Shown here: positions 7,795 to 16,574 of the stretch, one piece after another
How positions within the stretch are numbered: the stretch's first letter is position 1
How the letters are laid out: each line of letters begins with the position of its first letter
Assembly (NCBI GenBank): GCA_002353275.1
Contig: DEJH01000054.1
Span: 1-20,811 of the forward strand
Reading direction: 5' to 3'
Source of the DNA: Caryophanales bacterium UBA2753
Lineage (GTDB): Bacteria; Bacillota_I; Bacilli_A; RFN20; CAG-826
Length of the DNA stretch: 20,811 nucleotides
Made by a program: the position numbers and the translations under genes
Notes under the pieces: model-generated
Told to the model about the DNA's origin: nothing
The model's database searches: none
Seen by the model: only the letters and a program-made list of their open reading frames with translations

Positions 7795-9858
7795 TTATTT
7801 ATTAAGAGGGATGTCAGTGTATCCCCCATTACCGTCACTCACATGAATGACACTAACTTGGGTGTTAAAGAAGATATTATAACCAATATCACCATCATGG
7901 ATATGATCATTCCATTCTTCTTCTGTTCCATCATAATATACATCCGTGAGATTAGAACAATTCATAAACGAATAATTAGGTAAGACTAATTTGTTTGGTA
8001 ACTTAATTGAAGTGATGTTTTGATCGTTTTCAAAAGCACAGGTTGCAAAATAGCCAGTGTAATAATCTTCATAATCTGGATCAGCTTCTTTAGCTTTGGC
8101 TAAGATAGCGGCAAAATCTAAATCAGTGCCAACGGATTCATCGACTTCATCAAACAAACATCCTTTATGAAGTGGATCACCCTTTAAGAATTCTTTATCC
8201 ATTGGAATATAGTGATATCCGTCAAGGGTCTTTGGAGTTTCTTGATTATCGTAATTGTAATAAACTCTTCCGGCTCCACTTTTCCAGTTAGTTGGCCAGT
8301 TTTGATCATAAGGAGCCCAAAGCATGAAGGTTGTTAAATAACAATCTTTAAATGAGAAATAGCCCATCATCTCACCACCGATATATCTGAAATAGACATA
8401 TCTTAATTTGTCATGTCCTTCAAAAGCACGATTGGCAACCGTATCCACTTTAACATTACCAAATCCTTCAACTTGAATCGTGTCATAGATGGTAAATGAG
8501 ACTAAGTCTTTTTCTCCTCCAGTGATGACCGCTCCTTTCCAGCCGTCCGTATTCGAGATGATGTCGTAATGCACTCCATCTTGGACGATACTTTTAACAT
8601 ATCCAAAGGAATATCCACGATAATCAGGATTAGATTTTTCATCTAATTTGAAGGAGAAGTTTCTTGATCTAATAAATAAATTAGAACAACCAGCGAACGC
8701 TCCTTTTTCAGCAGTCGCGCAGCTTTCTGGTAAGATTAATTCTTTGATTGCAGAGCAATTACCAAACGCTCCTTCTTTTACGGTCACAAAGTCACAAGTG
8801 AAATCAATTTTAGTAATCATTTTGTTACAGCCGTAGAAAGCATAAGCAGGGATACATTTAATATCTTCATGATTAGGCATGTTATAAGTACAGCCAGTAA
8901 CAGTGATATGTTTTAAAGCTTTAGGGATATAGAAGATGTTATATCCTGAACCACTACTATATTGTTGAATGGCTTGATATTGAACATGAATTGAATTATG
9001 ACCAAAGATATTAGCGAAATTAAATCCTAAAGATGGACTATTTAAATATTTAGTTCCTCCACAGAAAGGAATATATAAATGTTCCACCCAAGGGACATTA
9101 TCAAAGACACCATAAGCGACTCTTGTAACATCTCTTTTACCAATCTTGTTAGGGATGATTAAGGTCTTATTAGCAGGAATAGAATATCCATCCATATTAA
9201 ATCCAGTAATCGTTAATGTCTCATAACCGTCATCATTAAATTCAGTAGTGAAATTACCAACTGGTTCAGTTGGATCTCCACTTTCAACACACGAATAATG
9301 TAATTTGATTTTATTAATGATATGAGACTCACTTTCAGAATTAAGTTCGATTCTTAAATAATTTGGTGGAATATGATAATCACTGACAAGAGAGTCAAAA
9401 TCAAGCACTCCACTAGTCATTTCTGAAATAGTGATTTCTTGTTGACCAACATATTTTCCTAATGAATATCCAGCTTTAATAATTAAAGAACAATTGGCTT
9501 CATATTCCATTTTGGTGAGCCCATGAATTGGGGCAGTAACTTCAATAAAGCCAGTCTTATCTCCATAATCAATAAAATAATCATTACTCGTGTAATAACT
9601 TTCTCCTTTAGACATTCTTACTGAAATAGGAGCACCTTTATCAGTTTTGATAAATCCTTTACCAACTTCCATTTCTAAATCAGAATCATATTCTTCAGAG
9701 TAATTATAGATATGATGATCTTTATCCATAGTTAACGAATAACTTGAATCATCATAATTAGCGGAGATGATATTAGGTAAAGAGACTGCAGTAAAAGTAG
9801 AAATCACGACTGCTGATAAAGATAATGAAGTAATTAACAATATTTTTTTCTTATTCAT
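7795..9858 (-). CDS. Secreted BspA-like leucine-rich repeat protein
   Basis: A 687-aa exported protein with a signal peptide (residues 1 to about 33, MNKKKILLITSLSLSAVV). Residues about 105-195 form a strand-rich module with the pattern ITISEMTSGV then IELNSESESHIINKIKLHYSCVE. From about residue 235 there are several LRR_5 (BspA-type) repeats: IPAYAFYGCNKM, VKEGAFGNCSAIKELILP, AEKGAFAGCSNL, VANRAFEGHDKLRYVYF, and LPNYSFMNCSNLTDVYYDGTE. No LPxTG, membrane anchor or lipobox follows, so it is secreted or held by partners. BspA-type proteins bind host matrix proteins or other bacteria in several species; here that is inference. AAAGGAGG sits 9 bases before the ATG, and the upstream lipoprotein gene ends 15 bases earlier: third gene of an operon. 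Confidence 0.88.
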   Translation of the reverse strand: MNKKKILLITSLSLSAVVISTFTAVSLPNIISANYDDSSYSLTMDKDHHIYNYSEEYDSDLEMEVGKGFIKTDKGAPISVRMSKGESYYTSNDYFIDYGDKTGFIEVTAPIHGLTKMEYEANCSLIIKAGYSLGKYVGQQEITISEMTSGVLDFDSLVSDYHIPPNYLRIELNSESESHIINKIKLHYSCVESGDPTEPVGNFTTEFNDDGYETLTITGFNMDGYSIPANKTLIIPNKIGKRDVTRVAYGVFDNVPWVEHLYIPFCGGTKYLNSPSLGFNFANIFGHNSIHVQYQAIQQYSSGSGYNIFYIPKALKHITVTGCTYNMPNHEDIKCIPAYAFYGCNKMITKIDFTCDFVTVKEGAFGNCSAIKELILPESCATAEKGAFAGCSNLFIRSRNFSFKLDEKSNPDYRGYSFGYVKSIVQDGVHYDIISNTDGWKGAVITGGEKDLVSFTIYDTIQVEGFGNVKVDTVANRAFEGHDKLRYVYFRYIGGEMMGYFSFKDCYLTTFMLWAPYDQNWPTNWKSGAGRVYYNYDNQETPKTLDGYHYIPMDKEFLKGDPLHKGCLFDEVDESVGTDLDFAAILAKAKEADPDYEDYYTGYFATCAFENDQNITSIKLPNKLVLPNYSFMNCSNLTDVYYDGTEEEWNDHIHDGDIGYNIFFNTQVSVIHVSDGNGGYTDIPLNK

Positions 9859-9873
9859 CTTTACTATCCTCCT

Positions 9874-11211
9874 TTACCAAGATAACCCATTAGCGACATT
9901 AAATAGATCTTCATTAGAAAGAGATAATTTATCGCCTAAAGGATTATCGAATTCTTCAGTTTCACTAAACTGGATTAAGACTTTTTGAGTTTCACTAACA
10001 GGAGCGAAATTAAATTTCGAAAGAGGAAGTAATTGATATCTTCCACTAGACACCTTAGATAATGATACTGAAACATAAACGTCATAACTCATCGTTACCG
10101 CTAAGCGATAATATCCAGATTCACTATTAGAGTCGAGAGTTCTAGTTTCACTAACAAAGTTACTTGCGATTTCATATGTCGTACTGTAGTTAGGAAGAAC
10201 AGAGGTATTAATATTATCTCCATCTTCTAAAGAGAGAGCGCTAGAAGCGATTTCTCCATATTTAGATTCGAAATTCGCTAAGAAGGTTGTCGAATTAGAG
10301 AAAGCACCACTCGTGCCAAAAAAGACAGTGTTATATTTAGGAACAACATTATATTCAAAAGCGTATTTATGAATTGATTCGTTCATCTCATTCCACATCT
10401 CGTTATATGGATTAAACTGACCAAAGGCAAATGTTTCTTCTATATTCCCTTTTTCGTGATAAATCGGAGAGTTATGGTTAATGGTCACTGATTGGACTCT
10501 TCCTAAATAGATAAGTGCACTTTGACTACTATCTTCGTTAATACTAGTAGAAATAACGTTATAGTTATCAGTAACACTTCTTCCATAGAATCTCTTTTCA
10601 ACATTTCTAAAGACATTTCTAAATTCCATGTCTTGATGAATAGCGTTTAATGAATAATCCCATCCAATAAATCTTTCAACTGTATCGATATTAATATCAA
10701 CATCTTCAAAAGCAGGACCAGAATAGACTGCGTTTTGATAATATCCCACTGTTACTTCTTCCACTAAAGCTTCACTTTGTCCTCTAGTGTTATAAAACTT
10801 ACATTTATATCCTTTAAAATCAGGATTAGGAATAATATCAAAACCGAAGTGGAGATCCACTCCATTAATTGCTAAAGATAAGGTATGATGTCCTACCTCT
10901 CCTAGAAAATGACGATATTCTAATGGAATATGTTTTTCTTTAAAGGAGAAAGATTGAGTGCTTAAATCGCTATACATTACTTTCATTTGAATGTTATAGC
11001 TATCCCAAGAAGCAATTTTAATTCCTTTTGAAGGAAGTTTTTCCATTTCAATAGAAGCGATTTCCACTCCTTCTTTAGTAACATTAATCATCTCTACTTC
11101 TACAGCTTTATAAGTAAAGGTTGAAGTAGAAGGAGTAGAGACATTAGAATTACATCCAATTAATGAACTTCCTAATAATAAAGCGAATAAAGTAGTAACT
11201 AACTTTTTCAT
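9874..11211 (-). CDS. Lipoprotein with InlB-repeat-like domain, second gene of the surface operon
   Basis: A 445-aa lipoprotein. The signal peptide MKKLVTTLFALLLGSSLIGC ends in the lipobox LIGC with Cys20 as the lipidated residue. ATG 11211 is preferred: AGGTAGGTGA precedes it and the signal peptide begins there; a GTG at 11220 in the same frame is less likely. Residues about 30-130 look like an Ig-like beta module. Residues about 135-200 (YKCKFYNTRGQSEALVEEV to FIGWDYSLNAIHQDM) have the spacing of the Listeria-Bacteroides InlB/Flg_new repeat. The rest is not recognised. The ATG lies one base after the stop of the upstream 932-aa gene, so they are co-transcribed and perhaps translationally coupled. 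Role unknown; an exported adhesion or assembly partner is an inference. Confidence 0.82.
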   Translation of the reverse strand: MKKLVTTLFALLLGSSLIGCNSNVSTPSTSTFTYKAVEVEMINVTKEGVEIASIEMEKLPSKGIKIASWDSYNIQMKVMYSDLSTQSFSFKEKHIPLEYRHFLGEVGHHTLSLAINGVDLHFGFDIIPNPDFKGYKCKFYNTRGQSEALVEEVTVGYYQNAVYSGPAFEDVDINIDTVERFIGWDYSLNAIHQDMEFRNVFRNVEKRFYGRSVTDNYNVISTSINEDSSQSALIYLGRVQSVTINHNSPIYHEKGNIEETFAFGQFNPYNEMWNEMNESIHKYAFEYNVVPKYNTVFFGTSGAFSNSTTFLANFESKYGEIASSALSLEDGDNINTSVLPNYSTTYEIASNFVSETRTLDSNSESGYYRLAVTMSYDVYVSVSLSKVSSGRYQLLPLSKFNFAPVSETQKVLIQFSETEEFDNPLGDKLSLSNEDLFNVANGLSW

Positions 11212-11212
11212 T

Positions 11213-14011
11213 TTAATCACCTACCTTTATATAAATGCCACGCACAATCAAATCACTTTCGACCGTGGTGAAAGCTTTATCCCAACCGATGAAGAAATAT
11301 CCATCCATATATTGGTCTCTTATTTCTGCAGTTGGTGGAGTTGCCGCGGTATGTTCTTCAACATGATTATCAACATGAACTAAGTTATTGTGTCCATCAT
11401 AGAAATAGACTGTGTAATATTGAATCTTATGCCAATTCGCGGTGATATATAAATCTTGTCCTTCAGGCATTGTAATAACATCAGTTGGATGCATTTCTTG
11501 ATCAAAAGATGGGAAATGAACTGTATATGATACAAATGTATATCCACTACGACTTCCTGGAAGCATTAATTTATATTCATAGCCAGGACGATATTTACCT
11601 AAATCAATGATATTAGTGCCGTCTCCTTCATAATCTAAATAGATATGATGAGCGTCAGGCGCTGAGAAATGAATCGTGATATCTCGATCATCTACTGACC
11701 CCGCTAATTTGGAGACTTTAACAGTAAATGTTGCATCAAATTCTGCTGCGGTTCCATCAGCGATTCTGATTTCTCCATCATCAGAGATCGTCACTCTATC
11801 ATCATGACTTTCAAAAGAGAACATCTTAAATGACATATCTCCTAACCAACCTTCTATATAAGTAAAGCGCGCGTCCGCATCAAATTTCTTTGGTGCGACT
11901 GACATTCTTACTCCATCCCAGACGGAGAATTCCAAAATATTGAAATCATTAATAGAAGCGACTGTTCTATTTAAATTAATTTCAGTAACTGCACCTTTTT
12001 CTCCAGAGGTATAGGTTTCAAGTTCATTAGAGAAATATATTCGTAGTATATATGTTTTAAATAAATCGTAAGAAAAGTCTAGATGTAATACCGCGAAAGT
12101 GATATCAAGTCCGACTTTTGCTCCCATGAGGACATATAAATCAATTGAGGTATTACCATCAACTTTATCGTCCGCTCCTTTTTTCATATAAGTAATAGAG
12201 ATCGTTCCTTGAATACCAACCTTCACATAGAATTCCGCATATATTTCAACATGCATGAATTTATATGTTCCTTTGATATAGAAGGCACCGGAAAGACGGA
12301 AAGCAACTTTTACTTCCGCCATACCCATGAGGTAAAAATCCCAAGCGCTAGTTTCTCTAACATCTTGATGGGTATCACTATCTCCACCATCTTTATTCGA
12401 AAAATTAAAGACAACACGATTGCTCTTCCATTGTTTCTTCACTAAGAACATTGCTTCAACAGTGATTTCAATGACTAAGTCCATTGAGAACTTAAACACT
12501 AGTGGTTCATAGACTGGAACTTCAATTTCAAATAAGTTAATTGTGGTTTTATTACCTTCAGTCTTTTTCTTTGATTCCGGATCTTCACTTACTTTCTTAT
12601 AGAAGTTATCTTGTCCGTTTTTTGCTTTACCAACTTCTTCAATAAGGCTATTTTTTATTTTTTGTTCACTTTCATCAGTGACATTTTGTCCATCAACAAT
12701 CACGTAGAAGGTATGAGATTCTTCAATATCTTCCACCATTTTCACTTTATAAGAAATACCGACAGGAATGACGTGCCATTTCTTTTTTAAAGAAACATCG
12801 AAATCAATATGATATTCACTGATTCTGGTATATTCATATTTTAAAGTGAGAAATAAGGCTTTAGTCCCATCTTCACTTTTCCAGATTTTGATATTACCGG
12901 CATATATCGAGAAAGAGAAAGTGAATTTACCATCGTACCAATTGAATTTGAAATCAAATTTTAAATACTCCAAGATTCCTTTTAATTGAGAAGGATCTTT
13001 TGTATGACTCTCTTTAGCAAAGAATGAGAGTAACGCTCTAGAAGTATCTGAATATCTTAATTGATCTCTTAAGGAATCTTCAGTTACTAAGATATGGAAA
13101 TCACTTTCGTTAACTGGTTCTACTGATTTCTTTCTAAGCTTCTTATAAATCTTTTCACTATCAGGTTCTTTGTAAAATACTTTTTTGCTTCCATCAGGGT
13201 TATTTTCTACTTTAACGATTTCACCATAGAAGTCTACTAAACCGATTTCACTATTAGCTTGGTCTTCTTTTGCTAAGAAAACATCTCCTGCTTTAAAATC
13301 AGGAAGAGAATCATCGTAATCAAAAGAGAAAATCGCATGTTCATCAACATCTTCGTTAGAGATGTGCGCTAAGCTTAATAAAGGAATATTATCTTGATAT
13401 TCACATTCATCAATTGTCCCTTCTGGATCATTAGGGTCATCTTCAATTTCAATCGTTAATCTTCTAATTGATGGATCTTTATTTTCAAACATTAAAGAAT
13501 CATCATTAAGGTTAACAAAATATACTTCTCCATATCTAAATGAACTATCTAATGTAAGAGAGATACGATTATTTTCCGCATAAAAAGCAACATCAAGTTC
13601 GCCTTTGTTCACATCGGTGACACTTATATAGCTTGATGGATGATCGCTATGAACAATTTTTTCATATTCATATCTCACCCCATTTAAAGCGTATTTATCA
13701 CTTTCTACATCTTGAAGGACCACTCCAACTTTTGAATCTCTAGGCGCGTCTAACAAAGATGAAGATAATCTCGCTTGAGTTTCTACTGGAACCGTTTCCA
13801 TTTCTCCATCAAAGACTGGCATAAAGGTTTCATCATGAGTGACAGTCACGACTGGATCCCAGCTTTTAAGGATTGAATACATCTCATCATCGCTTAATTG
13901 ATATGGGTTTTCTTCGTTAACTTTCTCTTTAGGCGAAGTATCAAAATTACATGATGTGATAATCATCGCTAGTAAAGGTGTTAATAGAAACAACTTTTTA
14001 AATCTTTTCAT
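11213..14011 (-). CDS. Large beta-rich lipoprotein with C-terminal InlB-type repeat, first gene of the surface operon
   Basis: A 932-aa lipoprotein. MKRFKKLFLLTPLLAMIITSC ends in the lipobox ITSC with Cys21. ATG 14011 is chosen because TGGAGGA stands 6 bases before it; a TTG at 14029 is in frame but would place the ribosome binding site inside the gene. Residues about 40-650 are long alternating strands rich in charged and aromatic residues and match no family I know. Residues about 650-780 include a cadherin/Ig-like stretch (EINLNRTVASINDFNILEF). The C-terminal about 150 residues contain InlB B-repeat-type units (YTVYFYDGHNNLVHVDNHV to FFIGWDKAFTT), with a related unit just before. It heads a three-gene operon of exported proteins and has its own promoter region at 14073-14103. 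Likely surface-exposed; ligand unknown. Confidence 0.82.
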   Translation of the reverse strand: MKRFKKLFLLTPLLAMIITSCNFDTSPKEKVNEENPYQLSDDEMYSILKSWDPVVTVTHDETFMPVFDGEMETVPVETQARLSSSLLDAPRDSKVGVVLQDVESDKYALNGVRYEYEKIVHSDHPSSYISVTDVNKGELDVAFYAENNRISLTLDSSFRYGEVYFVNLNDDSLMFENKDPSIRRLTIEIEDDPNDPEGTIDECEYQDNIPLLSLAHISNEDVDEHAIFSFDYDDSLPDFKAGDVFLAKEDQANSEIGLVDFYGEIVKVENNPDGSKKVFYKEPDSEKIYKKLRKKSVEPVNESDFHILVTEDSLRDQLRYSDTSRALLSFFAKESHTKDPSQLKGILEYLKFDFKFNWYDGKFTFSFSIYAGNIKIWKSEDGTKALFLTLKYEYTRISEYHIDFDVSLKKKWHVIPVGISYKVKMVEDIEESHTFYVIVDGQNVTDESEQKIKNSLIEEVGKAKNGQDNFYKKVSEDPESKKKTEGNKTTINLFEIEVPVYEPLVFKFSMDLVIEITVEAMFLVKKQWKSNRVVFNFSNKDGGDSDTHQDVRETSAWDFYLMGMAEVKVAFRLSGAFYIKGTYKFMHVEIYAEFYVKVGIQGTISITYMKKGADDKVDGNTSIDLYVLMGAKVGLDITFAVLHLDFSYDLFKTYILRIYFSNELETYTSGEKGAVTEINLNRTVASINDFNILEFSVWDGVRMSVAPKKFDADARFTYIEGWLGDMSFKMFSFESHDDRVTISDDGEIRIADGTAAEFDATFTVKVSKLAGSVDDRDITIHFSAPDAHHIYLDYEGDGTNIIDLGKYRPGYEYKLMLPGSRSGYTFVSYTVHFPSFDQEMHPTDVITMPEGQDLYITANWHKIQYYTVYFYDGHNNLVHVDNHVEEHTAATPPTAEIRDQYMDGYFFIGWDKAFTTVESDLIVRGIYIKVGD

Positions 14012-14331
14012 AGAGAATCCTCCACACAAAAATAGTGATATAGAAAACTAGTGATAGTATTAATACATTCATATTATACGCGTATGTGCCACAAAAGTGC
14101 CACATAGGTAAGATATAGATGTATACCTGAACTGCTTCAGGGAATACGTTTTTACACCTTTATTTCTATTTTTGTCTCACCCCATAATTAAAACCACTCA
14201 AGTTGGTTATATACGGTTCTTTAAATTTAAAAGTGGAAAATAAAAAAACTTCATCACATCTTATTTTTTTCTAAAAGAAAAAGTATGTATTTTAAATACG
14301 TGGCCATTATCACTAGTAAAATTTTTTAAGA
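14012..14331. other. Intergenic region upstream of the lipoprotein operon
   Basis: This 320-base gap contains the operon's -10 element and tandem GTGCCAC boxes (14073-14103), a 6-bp hairpin CCTGAA-ctgc-TTCAGG (14126-14141), a weak hairpin AACCA/TGGTT (14192-14208), and AT-rich sequence with short A and T runs downstream of the carbonic anhydrase gene. No clear terminator for that gene and no small gene were found. Confidence 0.5.
14073..14103 (-). promoter_or_regulatory. Promoter of the lipoprotein/LRR operon with tandem GTGCCAC boxes
   Basis: A perfect TATAAT lies on the minus strand at 14078-14073, about 60 bases before the operon start. No TTGACA-like -35 is present. Two copies of GTGCCAC lie at 14086-14092 and 14097-14103, 11 bases apart and so on the same DNA face. 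They fall where the -35 box would be, as expected for an activator-dependent promoter. Each box is itself nearly palindromic (GTG-C-CAC). Confidence 0.6.
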
Positions 14332-14838
14332 TTATTTTGTAAGTAAAGAGGTTTCAATATCGTAGATTTGATATTCGATTTTTCCCTTATATTCAGGGAA
14401 TTTTTCTTTGATGTATTGAGCTTCTTTTTTGGCGTTAATTTGACTAGCTTCTCTTTCATTAGAGATATCACCAATATTGTGTTTGATTCTCTTTGCAATT
14501 GGATCTAAATAAGGAAGAGATTCATTATGAATCACTGAATGAATCGCTCCACAGTGAGTGTGGCCCATAACCAAAATATGATTAATATGAAGATGATTAA
14601 TCGCATATGAAATAGTAGCTAGCTCTCCTTCGTTAATCACATTACCAGCGGTTCTTATCACAAATATTTCTCCTAAAGAGGAAGACAATATTTCTTCAGG
14701 TATAACACGTGAATCAGAACAACAAATCACCAAGATTTCTGGGTGTTGTCCATTGACCAAAAAGTCTCTTTTATCTTTAAGAAACCTATTATTTTCTATT
14801 TTTTGAATGAATTCTTGATTCTTACTTTTGATATCCAT
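14332..14838 (-). CDS. Beta-class carbonic anhydrase
   Basis: A 168-aa cytoplasmic zinc enzyme that interconverts CO2 and bicarbonate. The zinc ligands are Cys40 (CSDSR), His93 and Cys96 (GHTHCG), and the Asp42-Arg44 pair of the family is present. The pattern IRTAGNV at residues 61-67 is also typical. At 168 residues it is short but within the range of small type II beta enzymes, and the YQIYDIETSLLTK end matches a complete family C-terminus. No Shine-Dalgarno precedes the ATG; a -10 element lies 13 bases upstream. It follows the abiE pair by 73 bases and seems to have its own promoter. It probably supplies bicarbonate to biosynthesis. Confidence 0.94.
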   Translation of the reverse strand: MDIKSKNQEFIQKIENNRFLKDKRDFLVNGQHPEILVICCSDSRVIPEEILSSSLGEIFVIRTAGNVINEGELATISYAINHLHINHILVMGHTHCGAIHSVIHNESLPYLDPIAKRIKHNIGDISNEREASQINAKKEAQYIKEKFPEYKGKIEYQIYDIETSLLTK

Positions 14839-14851
14839 ATCTTGATTCTAT

Positions 14852-14874
14852 TTTATACGATATTTATGAATATC
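14852..14874 (-). promoter_or_regulatory. Carbonic anhydrase promoter with overlapping inverted repeat
   Basis: TATAAAAT is on the minus strand at 14857-14850, giving a predicted transcript start only about 4 to 6 bases before ATG 14838. A 6-bp inverted repeat GATATT-tatg-AATATC at 14859-14874 covers the spacer region, so it could be an operator. No good -35 box was found. Confidence 0.45.
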
Positions 14875-14911
14875 TAGGTCTTTTTCGTTAAATCACCTAG
14901 GATTTCGAAAA

Positions 14912-15847
14912 TCATTTATTGATGTTTAATATTCTCCACTTTGCCATTGGGTGGTTTATAGCCCTATTAGCGACTTCTTCATCAAATAACAAGGATGGAA
15001 CATAATTACCTTTTGAGAATTCAAATAGATATCGCTCTTCATTTTCTTGAAGTATTAATAATTTTATTAGTGCGTTAATCACTATTCTCTTTGCTACTTC
15101 TAAATTAAACTGTTCACTTGTTTTAAGGACAGGTTGAAGTTCTATTCTTATATTGCGTTCATCAATAGAATTGATTTTTTTAAAGGAAGAAGCATTAAGT
15201 TCAAATTTGTTGTTGATTGATAAATAGAACACTACTGCTTTTCTTAACAAGTCTTTATTAAATGAATCAATGTTATCAACAAGAAAAACGGTATCATATA
15301 AATCTCTTGGCTTGCTTCTATCAATCAAAGCATTTAATTTCATTCCAAAAAGTTCTTCTTTTGATGGAGTGATAATCGTTATCTCTTTATCAAAATATGA
15401 GACTGTTGATTTAACAGTTGGATATAGATGTACCCTATCCATGAAGTTAATATCAACTTTAATAGTGTCGTTATTCCCAAAGGCATTCTTATATTGATAT
15501 ATCCTTGAGAATAAAGCAAAACTACTTCGAGAATGTTTTGATATCTCGTATTCTTCACTCAACATATATTTATCGAGTTCTTTTTCTAAGAGTTCTCGGT
15601 CTTTAAAAGCAGTTTCTTTATCTAATGAACCAAAGTAATCAAGATCAATATCGACAGATAATCTTTTTAAATTTGTATGTACCAGATTAATCGCAGTTCC
15701 ACCTTTTAAAATAAGCTTGTCTTTAAAAGTACACTCAGAAAACACAAAGCGTAAAACATCTAAGAGTCTAACTACTTTCTCAATGTAATTTTTTATAAAA
15801 CCGGTTTGTTTAGAATATTGTTCAATTTGTTTTTTAGAATATATCAT
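14912..15847 (-). CDS. abiEii: AbiEii-type nucleotidyltransferase toxin
   Basis: A 311-aa protein of the AbiEii/AbiGii family (type IV toxin-antitoxin, DNA polymerase beta-like nucleotidyltransferase fold). The signature is LKGGTAINL at residues 47-55 with Gly49-Gly50-Thr51, then SVDIDLDY with Ser64, Asp66 and Asp68, a third acidic position at Asp132 (KVDIN), and KLNALIDRSKPRDLYD at 170-185. These are the conserved motifs I-IV of the family, so the enzyme should be active. Relatives act as NTP transferases, some modifying tRNA acceptor ends. It overlaps the antitoxin gene by 14 bases. The stop is TGA. The pair may serve as an abortive-infection system or as an addiction module for this region. 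Confidence 0.93.
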   Translation of the reverse strand: MIYSKKQIEQYSKQTGFIKNYIEKVVRLLDVLRFVFSECTFKDKLILKGGTAINLVHTNLKRLSVDIDLDYFGSLDKETAFKDRELLEKELDKYMLSEEYEISKHSRSSFALFSRIYQYKNAFGNNDTIKVDINFMDRVHLYPTVKSTVSYFDKEITIITPSKEELFGMKLNALIDRSKPRDLYDTVFLVDNIDSFNKDLLRKAVVFYLSINNKFELNASSFKKINSIDERNIRIELQPVLKTSEQFNLEVAKRIVINALIKLLILQENEERYLFEFSKGNYVPSLLFDEEVANRAINHPMAKWRILNINK

Positions 15848-16568
15848 TTGGCATGTCTCTTTCCGTTGGCACCATTAGTTTCCATTTGTTCACTAATTTG
15901 GAAAAGCCAACCTTAGCTTCAAAATAATGGGTTTTGTTACCTATTTTAGAGAGACATAACTTATAGAAAGAATCAGGTATTCTATTACCAAAATATTTTT
16001 CAAATAAGTATCCAACTTTTTGATATAAGAATGCCTTATCATAATACTCCAGCATTTTTATTACTTTATCGATGTATAAATCTCTGCATGCCGCTAAAGC
16101 GTTTTCAATCTCTTCAAGACCGCCTGCGAGAGATGGATTATTGATTGAATCCACTATTGCGCGTTCTAACGAAACAACACGTGTTCCGTCTTGGTTCATT
16201 CGATCAAGTATTTCTAAATCACAGTTTTCTTTCTTAGAAGAATAAATAACATCTTCGAATTCTAAATCACGCACATATACATGAGTAAGATAAGTGAAAC
16301 GAGAAACAAATACTTGTGTTGCAAGCCCATAATATTCAAGAGCCTCATGATAAGAAAAATAAGAATCATTGAACAAATGAGACGCGATTTGGAAACGAGA
16401 AGCATATATCCCACCTGTTGAACGATCAATAAGCGCGTATAATCCTTTTTTTATTTGTTTAAGTTCGCCTCTTTTACAAGCGCGATTAACATAAGCATAG
16501 AAATTCTTTGGATTAGGATATAGATCCTTCACATCTTCATATGTAAATATTTCTGGCAGTATTTTCAT
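15834..16568 (-). CDS. abiEi: AbiEi-type antitoxin with N-terminal winged helix
   Basis: A 244-aa protein matching the AbiEi antitoxin family: an N-terminal winged-helix DNA-binding region (YEDVKDLYPNPKNFYAYVNR, then KKGLYALIDRSTG, residues about 8-55), then a larger domain with the conserved YFSYHEALEYYGL at about 71-84. Such antitoxins neutralise the AbiEii enzyme and repress their own promoter. ATG 16568 is the first possible start after the in-frame stop at 16614-16616; ATG, GTG and TTG are absent between. No Shine-Dalgarno precedes it, and the promoter lies so close that the mRNA should begin at the ATG. The order, antitoxin first with a 14-base overlap, is the usual one. Confidence 0.9.
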   Translation of the reverse strand: MKILPEIFTYEDVKDLYPNPKNFYAYVNRACKRGELKQIKKGLYALIDRSTGGIYASRFQIASHLFNDSYFSYHEALEYYGLATQVFVSRFTYLTHVYVRDLEFEDVIYSSKKENCDLEILDRMNQDGTRVVSLERAIVDSINNPSLAGGLEEIENALAACRDLYIDKVIKMLEYYDKAFLYQKVGYLFEKYFGNRIPDSFYKLCLSKIGNKTHYFEAKVGFSKLVNKWKLMVPTERDMPNDIF

Positions 16569-16574
16569 ACCATA

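Noticed and set aside
7708..7983. Plus-strand 91-codon frame
   Set aside because: It mostly runs antisense to the coding end of the BspA-like gene and has no Shine-Dalgarno.
14086..14103. Sigma-54 promoter (TGGCAC with GG-N10-GC)
   Set aside because: The match follows from the tandem repeat itself, and a perfect TATAAT stands at the right place for a sigma-A promoter; kept only as a remark.
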